Origin: Cellulomonas terrae
GTDB taxonomy: Bacteria > Actinomycetota > Actinomycetes > Actinomycetales > Cellulomonadaceae
Direction of reading: 5' to 3'
Assembly (NCBI RefSeq): GCF_007990265.1
Contig: NZ_BJWH01000026.1
Coordinates: forward strand, 1 to 56,428
Length of the DNA stretch: 56,428 nt
Numbering within the stretch: the stretch's first letter is position 1; each line of letters begins with the position of its first letter. The notes under the pieces are model-generated. The model saw only the letters and a list, made by a program, of their open reading frames with translations. It was not told the DNA's origin and did not search any database. Shown here in pieces: positions 45,910 to 56,427 of the stretch. Made by a program: the position numbers and the translations under genes.

Positions 45910-47760
45910 CTACCAGCCCCCGCCACCACCGCCGCCGACACCACCGCCGGAGAACCCGCCGCCGCTGAACCCGGAGCCGCCGGAGGTGCCGGGCGTGGGT
46001 GCGGAGATCGACTCGGTGGCCACGGCGGCGAACCGGTCGAGCGACGACGCGAACGCGGTCGCCCAGTAGATGTTGGCCCCGGGGTAGTACCCGCCGACGT
46101 ACCAGCCGGGCTGCTCGAAGGCGCGTCCCTGGGCGGCGAGCTCGGAGAACACGCGTGCCCACCGGTCGGCGAGCCCGAACACGATCGCGTAGGGCAGGTA
46201 TCGGCTGAAGATGTCCTCGCCCTCCTCGAACCGCAGCTGGTTGGCCTCGGCGGTGGCGAGGTAGTGGCGGAACCCGAGGGACTGCGCGAGGACGGCGGTG
46301 CCGTCGGCGGTGCGGGCGGGCGCGGCGTTGCCCATGATCGTGACGACGATGCCGACCAGCACGAGCGCGATGGGCACCAGGGCGATGCCGGCGACGGACG
46401 CTCCGGCGGCGAACGCGAAGAACGTGAGGATGGCGCCGGCCACGGCGAGCACGATGCCGACCGCGTGCCAGGTGGCGCGGACGGACTTCGGGTTGGCCCG
46501 GAACCAGCCGGACTCCGTGACGTGGTCGTAGAGGCCGTCCTGGACCTTGGCCATCGAGGCGGCGAACGTGGTCTTCAGGTCGGAGAGCTTGACGCTCGTC
46601 GACGACGCGAAGATCGAGGCCAGCAGCTCGTCCTCGTACGGCAGCAGCGAACCGTCCTTGTTCTTCAGCTGCACCAGGGTCCAGTCCTTGGCCTTCTTCT
46701 TCGGGTTGGACCGGGGCACCTCCTCGATGCGCAGCCAGCCGCGGACGGCGAGGTCGACGAGGGTCGCGGTGACGTCGACCGGGTCGGCCTTCTCGTCGAC
46801 GAGGGTGCCCACCTCCCCCGGTCGCACACCCTGGGGCGGCTGGAACTGCACGGAGACGGGGCCGCGCTTGTCGCGGAACCCGACGGACGCGCCGCCCGGC
46901 TGGTTGTCGGTGGGGCGCAGGCCGGGGGTCAGGCCGAGATAGGCCTTGTCGCGGCCGACGCGGCGCAACCGGGTGAACGCGAAGATGCCGCCGCCGACGA
47001 GCACGAGCAGCGCGACGATCCCGAACGCGGAGTTCGGCCGGACGGGCGCCAGCGGGTCGGGCTTGTCGACGAGGATCGGCTCGACCCCGGGGAACGTGCC
47101 GGCGGGCCAGCCGGTGACCGTGGAGAACTGGTCGCCGACGGGGACGAGGTCCTGCGTGAACGCCGAGGACGACCCGGTGAAGGACGCGGACGTGCACGGG
47201 GTGGTGGACCCGTAGGGTCCGGCGAAGCACACGGCCCCCTCGACGGCGGCGGGGCCGGTGACTGCCACGGCAAGGTCGCCGAGCGGGATCTCCCAGCCGG
47301 CGCCGATGACGTTCCAGTACAGCTCGTCGCCGGAGTGCTCGGCGTTCGCAGGGTTGAGCAGCCCGTCGGCCGTGTACTCGATCCTGTAGGTCTGCACGCC
47401 GGAGACGTCGTCGATGTTCTCGTCGCCGATGCGCAGGATGAGGGCGCTGTCGGAGGACTCCTGGTTCACGTCCGCCGGTGCACCCGTCGACGACGATGCC
47501 GAGATGTCGGTGTACCGGAACGCGCGGTCCAGCTCGTCGTCGTAGGAGACCCTCGTCGGCAAGGTCAGGTACGGGCCGTGCCCGGGGTCGTCGCCGAAGT
47601 CGAAGTCGAAGTCGAGCGTGACGCGCATCGTGCCGTCGGCGGCGAGGTCGGCCGTGACGTCGTAGCGCGTGATCTCCCGACCGCTCGACTGGTCGGGGGC
47701 CGCCGCGGTGAGGGCGACGACGAGGCCCAGGGCGAGAAGGACCGCCCGCAGTGCCCTCAC
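45910..47760 (-). CDS. DUF2207 domain membrane protein
   Basis: A 616-aa protein with a signal peptide ([20 protein letters not shown]) and a beta-rich extracellular DUF2207 domain ([24 protein letters not shown]...[11 protein letters not shown]). A transmembrane segment ([17 protein letters not shown]) and a cytosolic wHTH-like segment ([19 protein letters not shown]) follow, then two more membrane segments and a Gly/Ser-rich C-terminus ending GGGGGGGW. The GTG at 47760 overlaps the smpB stop (GTGA), so it is the tail of the ftsE-ftsX-M23-smpB run. Function unknown, likely cell envelope. Confidence 0.88.
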   Translation of the reverse strand: MRALRAVLLALGLVVALTAAAPDQSSGREITRYDVTADLAADGTMRVTLDFDFDFGDDPGHGPYLTLPTRVSYDDELDRAFRYTDISASSSTGAPADVNQESSDSALILRIGDENIDDVSGVQTYRIEYTADGLLNPANAEHSGDELYWNVIGAGWEIPLGDLAVAVTGPAAVEGAVCFAGPYGSTTPCTSASFTGSSSAFTQDLVPVGDQFSTVTGWPAGTFPGVEPILVDKPDPLAPVRPNSAFGIVALLVLVGGGIFAFTRLRRVGRDKAYLGLTPGLRPTDNQPGGASVGFRDKRGPVSVQFQPPQGVRPGEVGTLVDEKADPVDVTATLVDLAVRGWLRIEEVPRSNPKKKAKDWTLVQLKNKDGSLLPYEDELLASIFASSTSVKLSDLKTTFAASMAKVQDGLYDHVTESGWFRANPKSVRATWHAVGIVLAVAGAILTFFAFAAGASVAGIALVPIALVLVGIVVTIMGNAAPARTADGTAVLAQSLGFRHYLATAEANQLRFEEGEDIFSRYLPYAIVFGLADRWARVFSELAAQGRAFEQPGWYVGGYYPGANIYWATAFASSLDRFAAVATESISAPTPGTSGGSGFSGGGFSGGGVGGGGGGGW

Positions 47761-48227
47761 AGGTCGCGCTTCTCGCGGATGGCGCGGGTGGCCTCCATGT
47801 TGTCCTGCCTCTCGCGCAGCGCCTGCCGCTTGTCCCACTCGCGCTTGCCTCGGGCGAGCGCGATCTCCACCTTGGCGCGCCCGTCGAGGAAGTACAGGGA
47901 CAGCGGGATGATCGTCTGCCCCTTCTCCCGCGTCTTCGACTCCAGGCGGTCGATCTCCTGGCGGTGCAGGAGCAGCTTGCGCTTGCGCCGCGGCGCGTGG
48001 TTGGTCCAGGTGCCCTGCGAGTACTCGGGGATGTGCACGCCCTCGAGCCACAGCTCGTGGTTGGTCACCTCGCACCAGCCGTCGACCAGCGACGCCCGGC
48101 CCATCCGCAGCGCCTTGACCTCGGTGCCGCGCAGCACCAGGCCGGCCTCGAACACGTCCTCGATGACGTAGTCGTGCCGTGCCTTGCGGTTCGAGGCGAC
48201 GACCTTGCGCCCGACGTCCTTGGCCAC
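47757..48227 (-). CDS. smpB: SsrA-binding protein SmpB
   Basis: A 156-aa protein with the full SmpB pattern: [57 protein letters not shown], and the basic C-terminal tail [14 protein letters not shown] that folds in the ribosome decoding site. It binds tmRNA for trans-translation; ssrA lies on the same strand 8 kb downstream. It overlaps the DUF2207 gene and is 73 bases from the M23 gene. Confidence 0.96.
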   Translation of the reverse strand: MAKDVGRKVVASNRKARHDYVIEDVFEAGLVLRGTEVKALRMGRASLVDGWCEVTNHELWLEGVHIPEYSQGTWTNHAPRRKRKLLLHRQEIDRLESKTREKGQTIIPLSLYFLDGRAKVEIALARGKREWDKRQALRERQDNMEATRAIREKRDL

Positions 48228-48300
48228 GGTGGTCGAACCTCGTTCCTGCGGAAAGGGAAAGTGTGCGGGGTCGAGACTACCGTCCGGGCGCCAGCCGAAA

Positions 48301-49596
48301 TCAGAGGCCGAGCAGCGGCCGCGGGTCCGTCGTGCTGCCGTTGACGTACACCTCGAAGTGCAGGTGGCAGGCCGCCGACGTGCCGGTGTTGCCGGAGCGG
48401 CCGATCAGCTGGCCCCGCTCGACGTGCTGCCCGCTGCTCACGGCGAAGCTCGTCAGGTGGTTGTAGCTGGCGGACAGGGCGTTGCCGTTGACGAACCCGC
48501 TGTCGATCATCACCTGGTTGCCGAACCCGAACCGCGACTTCGCCCACGTGACCGTGCCGCCGCGCCCCGCGTAGATCGGGGTGTTGCAGTAGGTGCGCAG
48601 GTCGATGCCGGCGTGCAGGCGCACGTAGTGCAGCGTCGGGTGCAGCCGCATGCCGTAGTCGGACGTCACGTAGATCGGGCTGATGCTGGTCGGGTTGCCG
48701 AACAGCCCGCCGCCGATCGCCCCGGGCGGACCCTGCGGCCTGCCGGCCGCGGCGTCGCGCGCACGCTGCTCCGCGATCGCCTGCTCGAGCTCCCGCTGCA
48801 CCTGCGCAGCCTCGGCGTCGGCGCGTGCCAGCTCGGCCTCGAGGGCCGCCTTGGTGGCGTCGAGCGCCGCCTGCTGCTGCACCTGCTGAGCCAGCAGGTC
48901 GTCGAGTGCCTTCTTCGCCGCGGTCGCGGCCGCCTTCGCTGCGTCGGCCTCGACCACCTTCTGGTCGGCGGCGGCCTTCAGCTCGGCGATCTTCTCCTTG
49001 ACCGCGACGAGCCGGGCCTCCGCGTTGCGGTTGGCCGACTCGGCGGCCTTGAGCTCGTCGAGGATCTGCGCCTGCGTACGCAGCGCCGTGGCCATGAGGC
49101 CGTACCGCTGCACGAAGTCGTCGGTGCTCTGGGAGTCGAGGATCACGTCGACGCTCGACACGCCACCGCCGCCCTTGTACGCCTCACGGGCCATCTGCCC
49201 GATCGCGGCCCGCATCGCGGCGGCATGCTCGGTGTCCTGGGCGATCGTCGTGGTGATCGTCGCCTGCTGCTCCTCGGCGTCGACCAGCCGGGCGGCGATG
49301 ATCGCCGCCTCACGCTGCGCCTTCTCCAGGGCGGTCTTCGCGGCGTCGAGCACCGCCTGCGCGCCGGGGATCTTCGCCTGCGTGTCCGCGAGCTGCACGG
49401 CGAGCGCCTGGATCTCGGCGCTGACGCCCTCCATGGCCGCCTCGGTCTGCTCGCGCGCCTTCGCGATGGCCTCGCGCTGCGCCTCGGCGGCGCGGCGGCG
49501 GTCGTCGATGGGGTCCGCCGACGCCGGGCCGGCGAGCACGCCCGTGACCAGCAGGACCAGCACGGCCAGGAAGGCGGAGAGGCGCAGTCGGGTCAT
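48301..49596 (-). CDS. M23 peptidase with coiled coils (FtsX-linked cell-wall hydrolase)
   Basis: A 431-aa secreted protein: signal peptide to about residue 28 (...LAGPASA-DP), then two long coiled coils (about 30-130 and 175-290). A C-terminal LytM/M23 domain has LHAGIDL (HxxxD) and [11 protein letters not shown] (HxH). The layout equals EnvC or RipC-like activators of septal peptidoglycan splitting, which are driven by FtsEX. It starts 2 bases after the ftsX stop, so co-expression is strongly implied. All zinc ligands appear present, suggesting an active endopeptidase rather than an EnvC-type inactive one. Confidence 0.92.
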   Translation of the reverse strand: MTRLRLSAFLAVLVLLVTGVLAGPASADPIDDRRRAAEAQREAIAKAREQTEAAMEGVSAEIQALAVQLADTQAKIPGAQAVLDAAKTALEKAQREAAIIAARLVDAEEQQATITTTIAQDTEHAAAMRAAIGQMAREAYKGGGGVSSVDVILDSQSTDDFVQRYGLMATALRTQAQILDELKAAESANRNAEARLVAVKEKIAELKAAADQKVVEADAAKAAATAAKKALDDLLAQQVQQQAALDATKAALEAELARADAEAAQVQRELEQAIAEQRARDAAAGRPQGPPGAIGGGLFGNPTSISPIYVTSDYGMRLHPTLHYVRLHAGIDLRTYCNTPIYAGRGGTVTWAKSRFGFGNQVMIDSGFVNGNALSASYNHLTSFAVSSGQHVERGQLIGRSGNTGTSAACHLHFEVYVNGSTTDPRPLLGL

Positions 49597-49598
49597 CG

Positions 49599-50512
49599 TC
49601 AGACCTTCGTGTACCGGCTGAGGGTGACCAGGGACGAGATCGCCGCGAGCAGGATGGCGACGCCGATGAGGACGGGGGCGATGGTGAGCACGTCGGAGGT
49701 GCTCACGTACGGGATCCAGCCCGCGGACTCCCCCAGCCAGTCGTCGACGAGGTACGTGACACCCACCCACAGCCCGCCGACCGCCAGCAGGGCGCCGATC
49801 GTTGCGGCGATCGCGCCCTCCAGCATGAACGGCAGCTGGATGAACACCGTCGAGGCACCGACCAGGCGCATGATCCCGGTCTCGCGCTTGCGGCTCAGGG
49901 CCGACAGCCGGATCGTCGTCGTGATCAGCAGCACCGCGGCGAGCAGCATCACCGCCGCGAGACCACCGGCCAGCAGGGTCGCGTTGTTCAGCACCGAGAA
50001 CAGCCGGTCGAACAGCCGCTGCTGGTCCTTGACCTCCTCGACGCCGGCGCGGCCCGAGATCACCTCGGAGACGACCGAGTACTTCTCCGGGTCCGTGAGC
50101 TTGATGCGGTAGGAGGAGTTCATGTCGTCGACCGTCGCGGCCGACGCCCAGAACTGGTCCTTGAACTGCTTCTGGAACGCGTCGTACGCCTGTTCCTTGG
50201 TCTCCGTGTAGATCTTCTCGACGTACGGCTCGACCTCGGGCGACGCGAGCGCCGCCTGGATGTCGGCCTTCTGGTCGTCGGTGACCTCACCGCTCGCGCA
50301 CGTCGGCGCCGTGGAGTTCTGCGGGCACAGGAAGACGGACACCTCGACCTTGTCGTACCAGTCGTCCTTCATCTTCCCGATCTGCGTCTGCAGCAGGGCA
50401 GCGGCGCCGACGAAGGTGAGCGACACGAAGGTCACGAGGATGACGGAGATGGTCATCGACAGGTTGCGCCGAAGACCCAGGCCGATCTCGGACAGGATGA
50501 ACTGGAGGCGCA

Positions 50513-50513
<1 letters not shown>
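49599..50513 (-). CDS. ftsX: cell division protein FtsX
   Basis: A 304-aa membrane protein with four transmembrane segments: one near residue 25-45, and three in the C-terminal half (LAAVMLLAAVLLITT, FMLEGAIAATIGALLAVGG, VLIGVAILLAAISSLV). The large extracellular loop with CPQNSTAPTC is typical of actinobacterial FtsX. RKRETGIMRLVGAS is the coupling helix for FtsE. The start overlaps the ftsE stop (TGATG). Confidence 0.95.
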
Positions 50514-51202
<689 letters not shown>

Positions 51203-51351
51203 GATGCTCGCGGGGGCCAGGTTCGGGGACGGGGTACTGCTGCTGGCCTGAACGAGCGTAGGCAGCGGGCCCGCCCCGGCACGGTGGTGACACGCCGACG
51301 GTTGCCTGTGAGAACGGGCGGACGTCTGCTTTGGTGCAGAATGTCGGGTCC

Positions 51352-52596
51352 TCAGGTGCCCGAGAGCAGCTCGGGTTCCTGGTCGGACCGTCCCCCGAGC
51401 GTGCCCGCCGGGTCCTCCAGCACGTCCGCGAACGCCACCTCCGCGGCGCCCACCAGCTGCGCGTCCGAGCCCAGGTCCGAGCGCACCAGCAGCGCCTGCT
51501 CCCGGATCGGTCCCAGCGCCCGCGAGTACGACGCGGCGAGCGTCGGCTCCATCGTCGGGTAGAGCGCGCCCAGCGACCCGCCGAGGACGACCACGTGCGG
51601 GTTGAACAGGTTGACCAGGCTGGCCAGCCCGAGCCCGACCCACTCCCCCGTCTTGCGCACCCCCGCGATGCTGCGGCGGTTGCCGACGGCGACGTCGTTG
51701 AGCACGTCCTCGATGTCGGACTCGCGCGGGTCGCGGCCGACGGCGCGGATGATCGCGGCGTCGCCGACCTCCGCCTCCCAGCAGCCGCGGGCCCCGCACG
51801 AGCACACCCGGCCCCCGGGCTTCACGACGATGTGCCCGACCTCGCCCGCGTACCCGCCGGCGCCCTTGAGCAGCTCGCCGTCGACGACGACGCCACCGCC
51901 GACCCCGACCTCGCCGCGGACGTACAGGACGTCCTGCTTGCCACGCGCGGCGCCGCGCAGGTACTCGGCGACCACCCCGAGATCCCCGTCGTTGCCGACG
52001 GCGACCGGGTACTCGTGCCCGACGGCCTCGCCGAGCATCTCCGCGAACGGCACCTCGTGCCAGCCCAGCGGGGGCGAGCGCCGCACCATCCCGTCGGGCT
52101 GCCGCACGCTCCCGGGCACGCTCACCACCAGGCCGAGGCACACCGACCCGGGCACCGACTTCGCCTGCATCTCCCGGGCGAGGGTCGCGATCAGGTCTAC
52201 GACCGCCGGCACGTCGTGCGGGGAGGTGCTGTGCAGACGGCGGCGGACCTGCAGCATGTAGCCGCCCAGCCCCACGCGCGCAGCACCGACGCTCGACGGC
52301 GTCACGTCGAACGCGAGCACGTGCACGCTCGTGCTGACCGGCTCCACCACGTTGGACGGCCGGCCCTTGCCGGAGACGACGCCGGGTCGCTCACGCACCA
52401 GCCCGAGCTTGACCAGCTCGGACGTGAGCGACCCGACCGTCGACCGGTTGAAGCCGGTGGAGGCCACGAGGTCCGACCGCGTCGCCGGGCCGTGGAAGTG
52501 CAGCAGGCGGAGGACCGCCGACAGGTTGGCCCGTCGCACGTCGTCCTGCGCGGCCGCGTCGGCCCGCCGGACCGGCGGACCAGCGCCGAGCCGCAC
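51352..52596 (-). CDS. ROK family transcriptional regulator (XylR/NagC type)
   Basis: A 414-aa protein with an N-terminal winged helix ([43 protein letters not shown], about 25-70) and a ROK sugar-kinase-like domain. The domain has [26 protein letters not shown] and the zinc motif [13 protein letters not shown] repressors bind palindromes with GTT/AAC arms, and one lies upstream of the substrate-binding protein gene. It follows the permease gene after 22 bases, so the operon probably carries its own regulator. Ligand unknown, likely a pentose or other monosaccharide. Confidence 0.92.
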   Translation of the reverse strand: MRLGAGPPVRRADAAAQDDVRRANLSAVLRLLHFHGPATRSDLVASTGFNRSTVGSLTSELVKLGLVRERPGVVSGKGRPSNVVEPVSTSVHVLAFDVTPSSVGAARVGLGGYMLQVRRRLHSTSPHDVPAVVDLIATLAREMQAKSVPGSVCLGLVVSVPGSVRQPDGMVRRSPPLGWHEVPFAEMLGEAVGHEYPVAVGNDGDLGVVAEYLRGAARGKQDVLYVRGEVGVGGGVVVDGELLKGAGGYAGEVGHIVVKPGGRVCSCGARGCWEAEVGDAAIIRAVGRDPRESDIEDVLNDVAVGNRRSIAGVRKTGEWVGLGLASLVNLFNPHVVVLGGSLGALYPTMEPTLAASYSRALGPIREQALLVRSDLGSDAQLVGAAEVAFADVLEDPAGTLGGRSDQEPELLSGT

Positions 52597-52618
52597 CAGC
52601 AGCCTCCCTCAGGTTCCT

Positions 52619-53896
52619 CTAGCCGCGTCCCGTGGCCCTCGCGCGCCGACGGGAGATCGCGTCGACGGCCGCAGCGGCCGCCAGCACCGCGCCGGTGACA
52701 ACGTACTTGATGCCCGACGAGTACCCGAGCAGGGCCATGCCGTTGTCGATGACCGCGATCACCGCACCGCCGATGAGGGCGTCGATGATCCGGCCCTTGC
52801 CACCGAACAGCGACGTGCCACCGATGACCGCGGCGCCCACGGCGTAGAGCAGGACGTTCGAGCCGCCTGCGTTCGGGTCGACGGACGTCGCACGCGACGC
52901 CGCGAGCACCCCCGCGATGGCGGCCATGAACGAGCAGATCATGAAGCACGCCATCTTCACGGCCTTGACGTTGATGCCCGCGCGACGCGTCGCCTCGGCG
53001 TTGCCGCCGACCGCGTAGATGTGCCGACCGAAGGCCGTCCGCGTGAGGACGAAGCCCAGGACCAGCGCGAGCACGACGATGAGCGGCACCACGATCGGCA
53101 CGCCGATGATCGACGTCCGCAGCGGGTTGAGGCTGCGCTCCTGGTTGAGGATCGCGACCATCGCCAGGACGACCCCACCGAGCGCGACGATCTTCAGGAC
53201 CACCATGCCGAGCGGGGCGGCGAGCAGACCGCGCTTGCGTCGCAGCTGCCACGTCCGCAGGCTCGTCCCCGCGTACGCCAGCACCGCGATGATCGCCAGG
53301 GCCCACCCGAGCAGCGGCGGGACGTTCCGGTTCTGCAGCGCGATGATCACCGGGTCGGTGATCGAGATGTTGCCGCCCGCACCGATGATCAGCAGCACGA
53401 TGCCCTGGAACGCGAGGAACGCCGCGAGGGTCGTGATGAACGACGGGATGCCGACCCTGGCGACCAGCACGCCGATGAGCAGCCCGATGATGATGCCGGT
53501 GGCCAGCGCCGCGGCCAGGGCGACGTACCAGGACCAGCCGTAGACCGTCAGCCCCGTGGCCAGGACCGCGCCGCAGACACCCGACGCGAAGCCCGCCGAC
53601 AGGTCGATCTCGCCCAGCAGCAGGACGAACACGAGCCCCATCGCGATGGTCACGACGACCGCACCCTGCTGGAACAGGTTCGCGATGTTCAGCGTCGACG
53701 CGAACGTCTCCGGCTTCAGGATGACGAAGGCGAGCGTCAGCACCGTCAGCGCGAGGATGGCGGGCAGCGACCCCATGTCGCCGCCGCGCACCTTGCTGAC
53801 GTAGCTGCCGACGGCCTCGCGGAACGTGGGCTGCTCGACCGAGCCGGCCAGCAGCGACGGCGCGAGGGGCGCCGAGGGAACCGTGGACGTGCTCAT
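52619..53896 (-). CDS. sugar ABC transporter permease, XylH-like
   Basis: A 425-aa permease of the ribose/xylose (BPD_transp_2) family with about ten or more hydrophobic segments and family blocks GEIDLSAGFASG, GIPSFITTLAAFLAFQG, and GRHIYAVGGNAEATRRAGINV (EAA-like coupling loop). The length (over 400 aa, longer than RbsC) is like XylH. The ATG at 53896 overlaps the ATPase stop by 4 bases. It forms the membrane channel for the neighbouring ATPase and binding protein. Confidence 0.92.
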   Translation of the reverse strand: MSTSTVPSAPLAPSLLAGSVEQPTFREAVGSYVSKVRGGDMGSLPAILALTVLTLAFVILKPETFASTLNIANLFQQGAVVVTIAMGLVFVLLLGEIDLSAGFASGVCGAVLATGLTVYGWSWYVALAAALATGIIIGLLIGVLVARVGIPSFITTLAAFLAFQGIVLLIIGAGGNISITDPVIIALQNRNVPPLLGWALAIIAVLAYAGTSLRTWQLRRKRGLLAAPLGMVVLKIVALGGVVLAMVAILNQERSLNPLRTSIIGVPIVVPLIVVLALVLGFVLTRTAFGRHIYAVGGNAEATRRAGINVKAVKMACFMICSFMAAIAGVLAASRATSVDPNAGGSNVLLYAVGAAVIGGTSLFGGKGRIIDALIGGAVIAVIDNGMALLGYSSGIKYVVTGAVLAAAAAVDAISRRRARATGRG

Positions 53897-54759
53897 GCGG
53901 AGGTGCTCCCGTTCGTGGTGGTCGACGCGTCGCTGATCACGGGCGTGGCCGCCCGGTCCGGCGCGTCCGGTGACATCCTCGGAGCCACCGTCCCCGGGGG
54001 CATGCCCGCCGAGCCGCTGGTGATGAGCTCGATGACCTCCATGCGCGACGTGTCCTTCGTGCGCACCTGCGCCGCGGTCTGGCCCAGGTAGAGCACGTTG
54101 ATGGAGTCCGCGACCTCGAACACGTCGTTCATGTTGTGCGAGACCAGCACGACGGCCAGACCCGCGTCGGCGAGCCTGCGGACGAGCTGCAGCACCTGCT
54201 CGGTCTGCGCGACGCCCAGTGCGGCTGTCGGCTCGTCGAGGATGACGAGCTTGGAGTTCCACAGCACGGCCCGCGCGATCGCGACCGTCTGGCGCTGACC
54301 GCCGGACAGGCTCGCGACGTGCTGGCGGATCGACCGGACCGTCCGCACCGACAGGCTGGCGAGGACCTCCGCGGCGCGCGTCTCCATCGCGGACTCGTCG
54401 AGCCGGAAGCCGTTCTTCAGCTCCCGGCCGAGGAACATGTTGTGGACGATGTCGAGGTTGTCGCACAGCGCGAGGTCCTGGTACACGACCTCGATGCCCA
54501 GCGCGTTCGCGTCCGCCGGGGCGCTGATGTGCGTCTGCTCGCCCTCGAACAGCACCTCACCGGCGTCGAACGCGTAGATCCCCGCGACGCACTTGATCAT
54601 CGTGGACTTGCCGGCGCCGTTGTCGCCGACCAGGGCCGTGACCTCGCCTGCCCTCGCGACCAGGTCGACGCCGCGCAGCGCGTGCACCGCCCCGAAGTTC
54701 TTTCTGCCGCCCCGGACCTCGAGGGTCGGCGGAGGTGCCAGGTCAGGTGCTTGTGTCAT
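53893..54759 (-). CDS. sugar ABC transporter ATP-binding protein (single ATPase domain)
   Basis: A 288-aa ATPase with GDNGAGKST, YQDLALCDNLD (Q-loop), LSGGQRQTVAIARA and LVILDEPTAALG. The substrate import family usually has tandem ATPase domains of about 500 aa (XylG, RbsA); this protein ends after one domain plus a Pro/Thr-rich tail, as in FrcA-type transporters, and would act as a homodimer. It overlaps the permease gene by 4 bases. A strong hairpin separates it from the binding-protein gene upstream. Confidence 0.9.
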   Translation of the reverse strand: MTQAPDLAPPPTLEVRGGRKNFGAVHALRGVDLVARAGEVTALVGDNGAGKSTMIKCVAGIYAFDAGEVLFEGEQTHISAPADANALGIEVVYQDLALCDNLDIVHNMFLGRELKNGFRLDESAMETRAAEVLASLSVRTVRSIRQHVASLSGGQRQTVAIARAVLWNSKLVILDEPTAALGVAQTEQVLQLVRRLADAGLAVVLVSHNMNDVFEVADSINVLYLGQTAAQVRTKDTSRMEVIELITSGSAGMPPGTVAPRMSPDAPDRAATPVISDASTTTNGSTSA

Positions 54760-54840
54760 CGTCCACCTCGTCGGGTCCGTCGGTTCACCCCGCGTCGTCG
54801 CGGGTCTGTGCAGTCGTTCTCGTCCTGGCTCCTCCGGACG

Positions 54841-54882
54841 CCAGGCCGGGGCCGGCCGCTCTCGCGGACCGGCCCCGCCTGG
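54841..54882 (-). other. intercistronic GC-rich stem-loop
   Basis: Arms CCAGGC-GGGGCCGG and CCGGCCCC-GCCTGG (one unpaired base) flank a 13-base loop between the binding-protein and ATPase genes. There is no T tract. Such hairpins commonly protect the 5' transcript so the binding protein is made in excess over the transporter. Confidence 0.65.
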
Positions 54883-54914
54883 TCACCCGGGGTCGTGCTC
54901 CCGGGAGTCGTGCG

Positions 54915-56072
54915 TCAGGAGATCCCGGCCTCGGTGCACTTGGCCTCGAGCTCTGCGGTGCAGACGTTCTCCTTGGTGGTGTAGCCGTCGGCGATGACGT
55001 TCTTGACCGAGTCGAAGAAGATGGCCTCGGGGTCCAGCAGGACCGACGCGACCTCCTCGTTCGTCTCGGTGTCCGTCACGGTGCCGGTGGCCAGGTCGGC
55101 CGTGTCCTCACCCTTGGCGAGCGCCACGGCGAGGGCCGACGCGGCGTCGGCCTCCTTCTTGACGGCCTTGTAGACGGTCATGCACTGGTCGCCCGCGAGG
55201 ATGTTCTGCAGGCCCTGGTCCGTCGCGTCCTGACCGGTCACGGGGACCGTGCCGTTGGCGCCGTTCTTCTTCAGGATGGCGATCGCGGCGTTGCCGAGAC
55301 CGTCGTTGGCCGCGAGGACGCCGTCGATCTTGCCGGCGTTCTCCGTCCACATCTGCTCGAAGATCGTGCCGGCGATCTGGTTGTCCCACTTCTCGACCGC
55401 CTGGTCGGCGACGACCGCGTACTCGGCGCCGTCCACCGTCGCCGTCTGGCCCTTGAGGTTGACCGGGTCCGGAGCCTCGGCCAGGCCGAGCGCCGTGGCA
55501 GCACCCTCCTTGAACAGGGTGGCGTTGTTGTCCGTCGGCGAGCCGTTGAGGAACGCGATGTTCCCCGTCGTCTTGCCGGCGTCCGCGAGGCACTTCGCCA
55601 GACCCTCGCCCTGCAGCTGGCCGACCTTGACGTTGTCGAACGACACGTAGAAGTCCGCGCCGCCGCCCAGCGTGAGCCGGTCGTAGTCGATGGTGGCGAT
55701 GCCCTGCGCCTGAGCCTTCTGCAGCACCGCCTTGCCCGAACCGGAGTCCAGGTTGACGATCATGAGGACGTTGACGCCGCTCGTGATCATCTGGTCGGCG
55801 ATCGTCTGGAACTGGCTGACGTCGCCCTGGGCGTTCTGGATGTCGAACTCGACACCCGCAGCCGTGAAGGCCTCCTCCAGGTACTTGGCGTCGGCGGTCT
55901 CCCACCGGGCCGAGGACTTCGTGTCCGGAAGGATCACACCGACCTTCGGGGTGGTCCCGCCGCCGTCGCCGCTCTCCGTGCTGTCACCGCTGGGCGTGTC
56001 GCTGCCGCAGCCGGCCAGCAGCAATCCGGAGGCCATGACAGCCGCCGTCGCCAGGATCATGCTTCGTCGCAT
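54915..56072 (-). CDS. sugar ABC transporter substrate-binding lipoprotein, XylF-like
   Basis: A 385-aa lipoprotein: signal with lipobox LLLAGC (Cys22), a Gly/Ser/Asp linker, then the periplasmic-binding fold. KVGVILPDTKSSARWETADAKYLEEAF, VLMIVNLDSGSG, IDYDRLTLGGGADFYVSFDN and the late VTGQDATDQGLQNILAGDQ are closest to xylose-binding XylF-type proteins. The ATG at 56072 has AGAGGGAG upstream. First gene of the operon; the probable operators lie at 56140-56242. Sugar identity is inferred. Confidence 0.92.
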   Translation of the reverse strand: MRRSMILATAAVMASGLLLAGCGSDTPSGDSTESGDGGGTTPKVGVILPDTKSSARWETADAKYLEEAFTAAGVEFDIQNAQGDVSQFQTIADQMITSGVNVLMIVNLDSGSGKAVLQKAQAQGIATIDYDRLTLGGGADFYVSFDNVKVGQLQGEGLAKCLADAGKTTGNIAFLNGSPTDNNATLFKEGAATALGLAEAPDPVNLKGQTATVDGAEYAVVADQAVEKWDNQIAGTIFEQMWTENAGKIDGVLAANDGLGNAAIAILKKNGANGTVPVTGQDATDQGLQNILAGDQCMTVYKAVKKEADAASALAVALAKGEDTADLATGTVTDTETNEEVASVLLDPEAIFFDSVKNVIADGYTTKENVCTAELEAKCTEAGIS

Positions 56073-56139
56073 CGTGCTCCCTCTCTCGACGACGCCCCGT
56101 TGCGCTCGTCTCCACCCGGCGCTTTTCGGACGCTCGGAC

Positions 56140-56160
56140 TATGTTGCGGGCGACAACATA
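56140..56160. promoter_or_regulatory. ROK-type operator palindrome
   Basis: Perfect 7-bp arms TATGTTG and CAACATA separated by 7 bases, 68 bases upstream of the binding-protein start. The GTT...AAC arms fit ROK (XylR/NagC-class) operators, and a ROK gene is the last gene of the same operon. Confidence 0.65.
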
Positions 56161-56186
56161 TGGCGGGGCAGGGTGTCTCACAAGGT

Positions 56187-56242
56187 CAGAAGCGCTTTCT
56201 GTGGTCAAACCGTGACCTAGCAGGCTCAGCAAGCGCTTTCTG
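56187..56242. promoter_or_regulatory. two LacI-type boxes AAGCGCTTTCTG
   Basis: The 12-base word AAGCGCTTTCTG occurs at 56190-56201 and 56231-56242, 41 bases apart (about four helical turns). Each has the AAGCGCTT palindrome core typical of LacI-family operators. A TTGACC on the minus strand (56208-56203) sits beside the first box and could be a -35. Confidence 0.55.
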
Positions 56243-56339
56243 GGATGTCCGATTCGCCCACCTGGGCGAACCATGTTCCCCCCGGCAACAAACCCCTCCG
56301 GCTCTCAGCACGTCCCGGCGACCGGAGGTGCGGACGCGC

Positions 56340-56427
56340 GGGTCGCCGGGTCGCCGGGTCGCCGGGTCGCCGGGTCGCCGGGTCGCCGGGTCGCCGGGTC
56401 GCCGGGTCGCCGGGTCGCCGGGTCGCA
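56340..56427. repeat. 8-bp tandem repeat (GGGTCGCC)n
   Basis: Ten perfect head-to-tail copies of GGGTCGCC from 56340 to 56419, plus an eleventh that changes its last base to A, at the window edge. No spacers and no associated gene in this window. Confidence 0.9.

Noticed and set aside
56340..56427. CRISPR array
   Set aside because: Repeat unit is 8 bases with no spacers and there are no cas genes.
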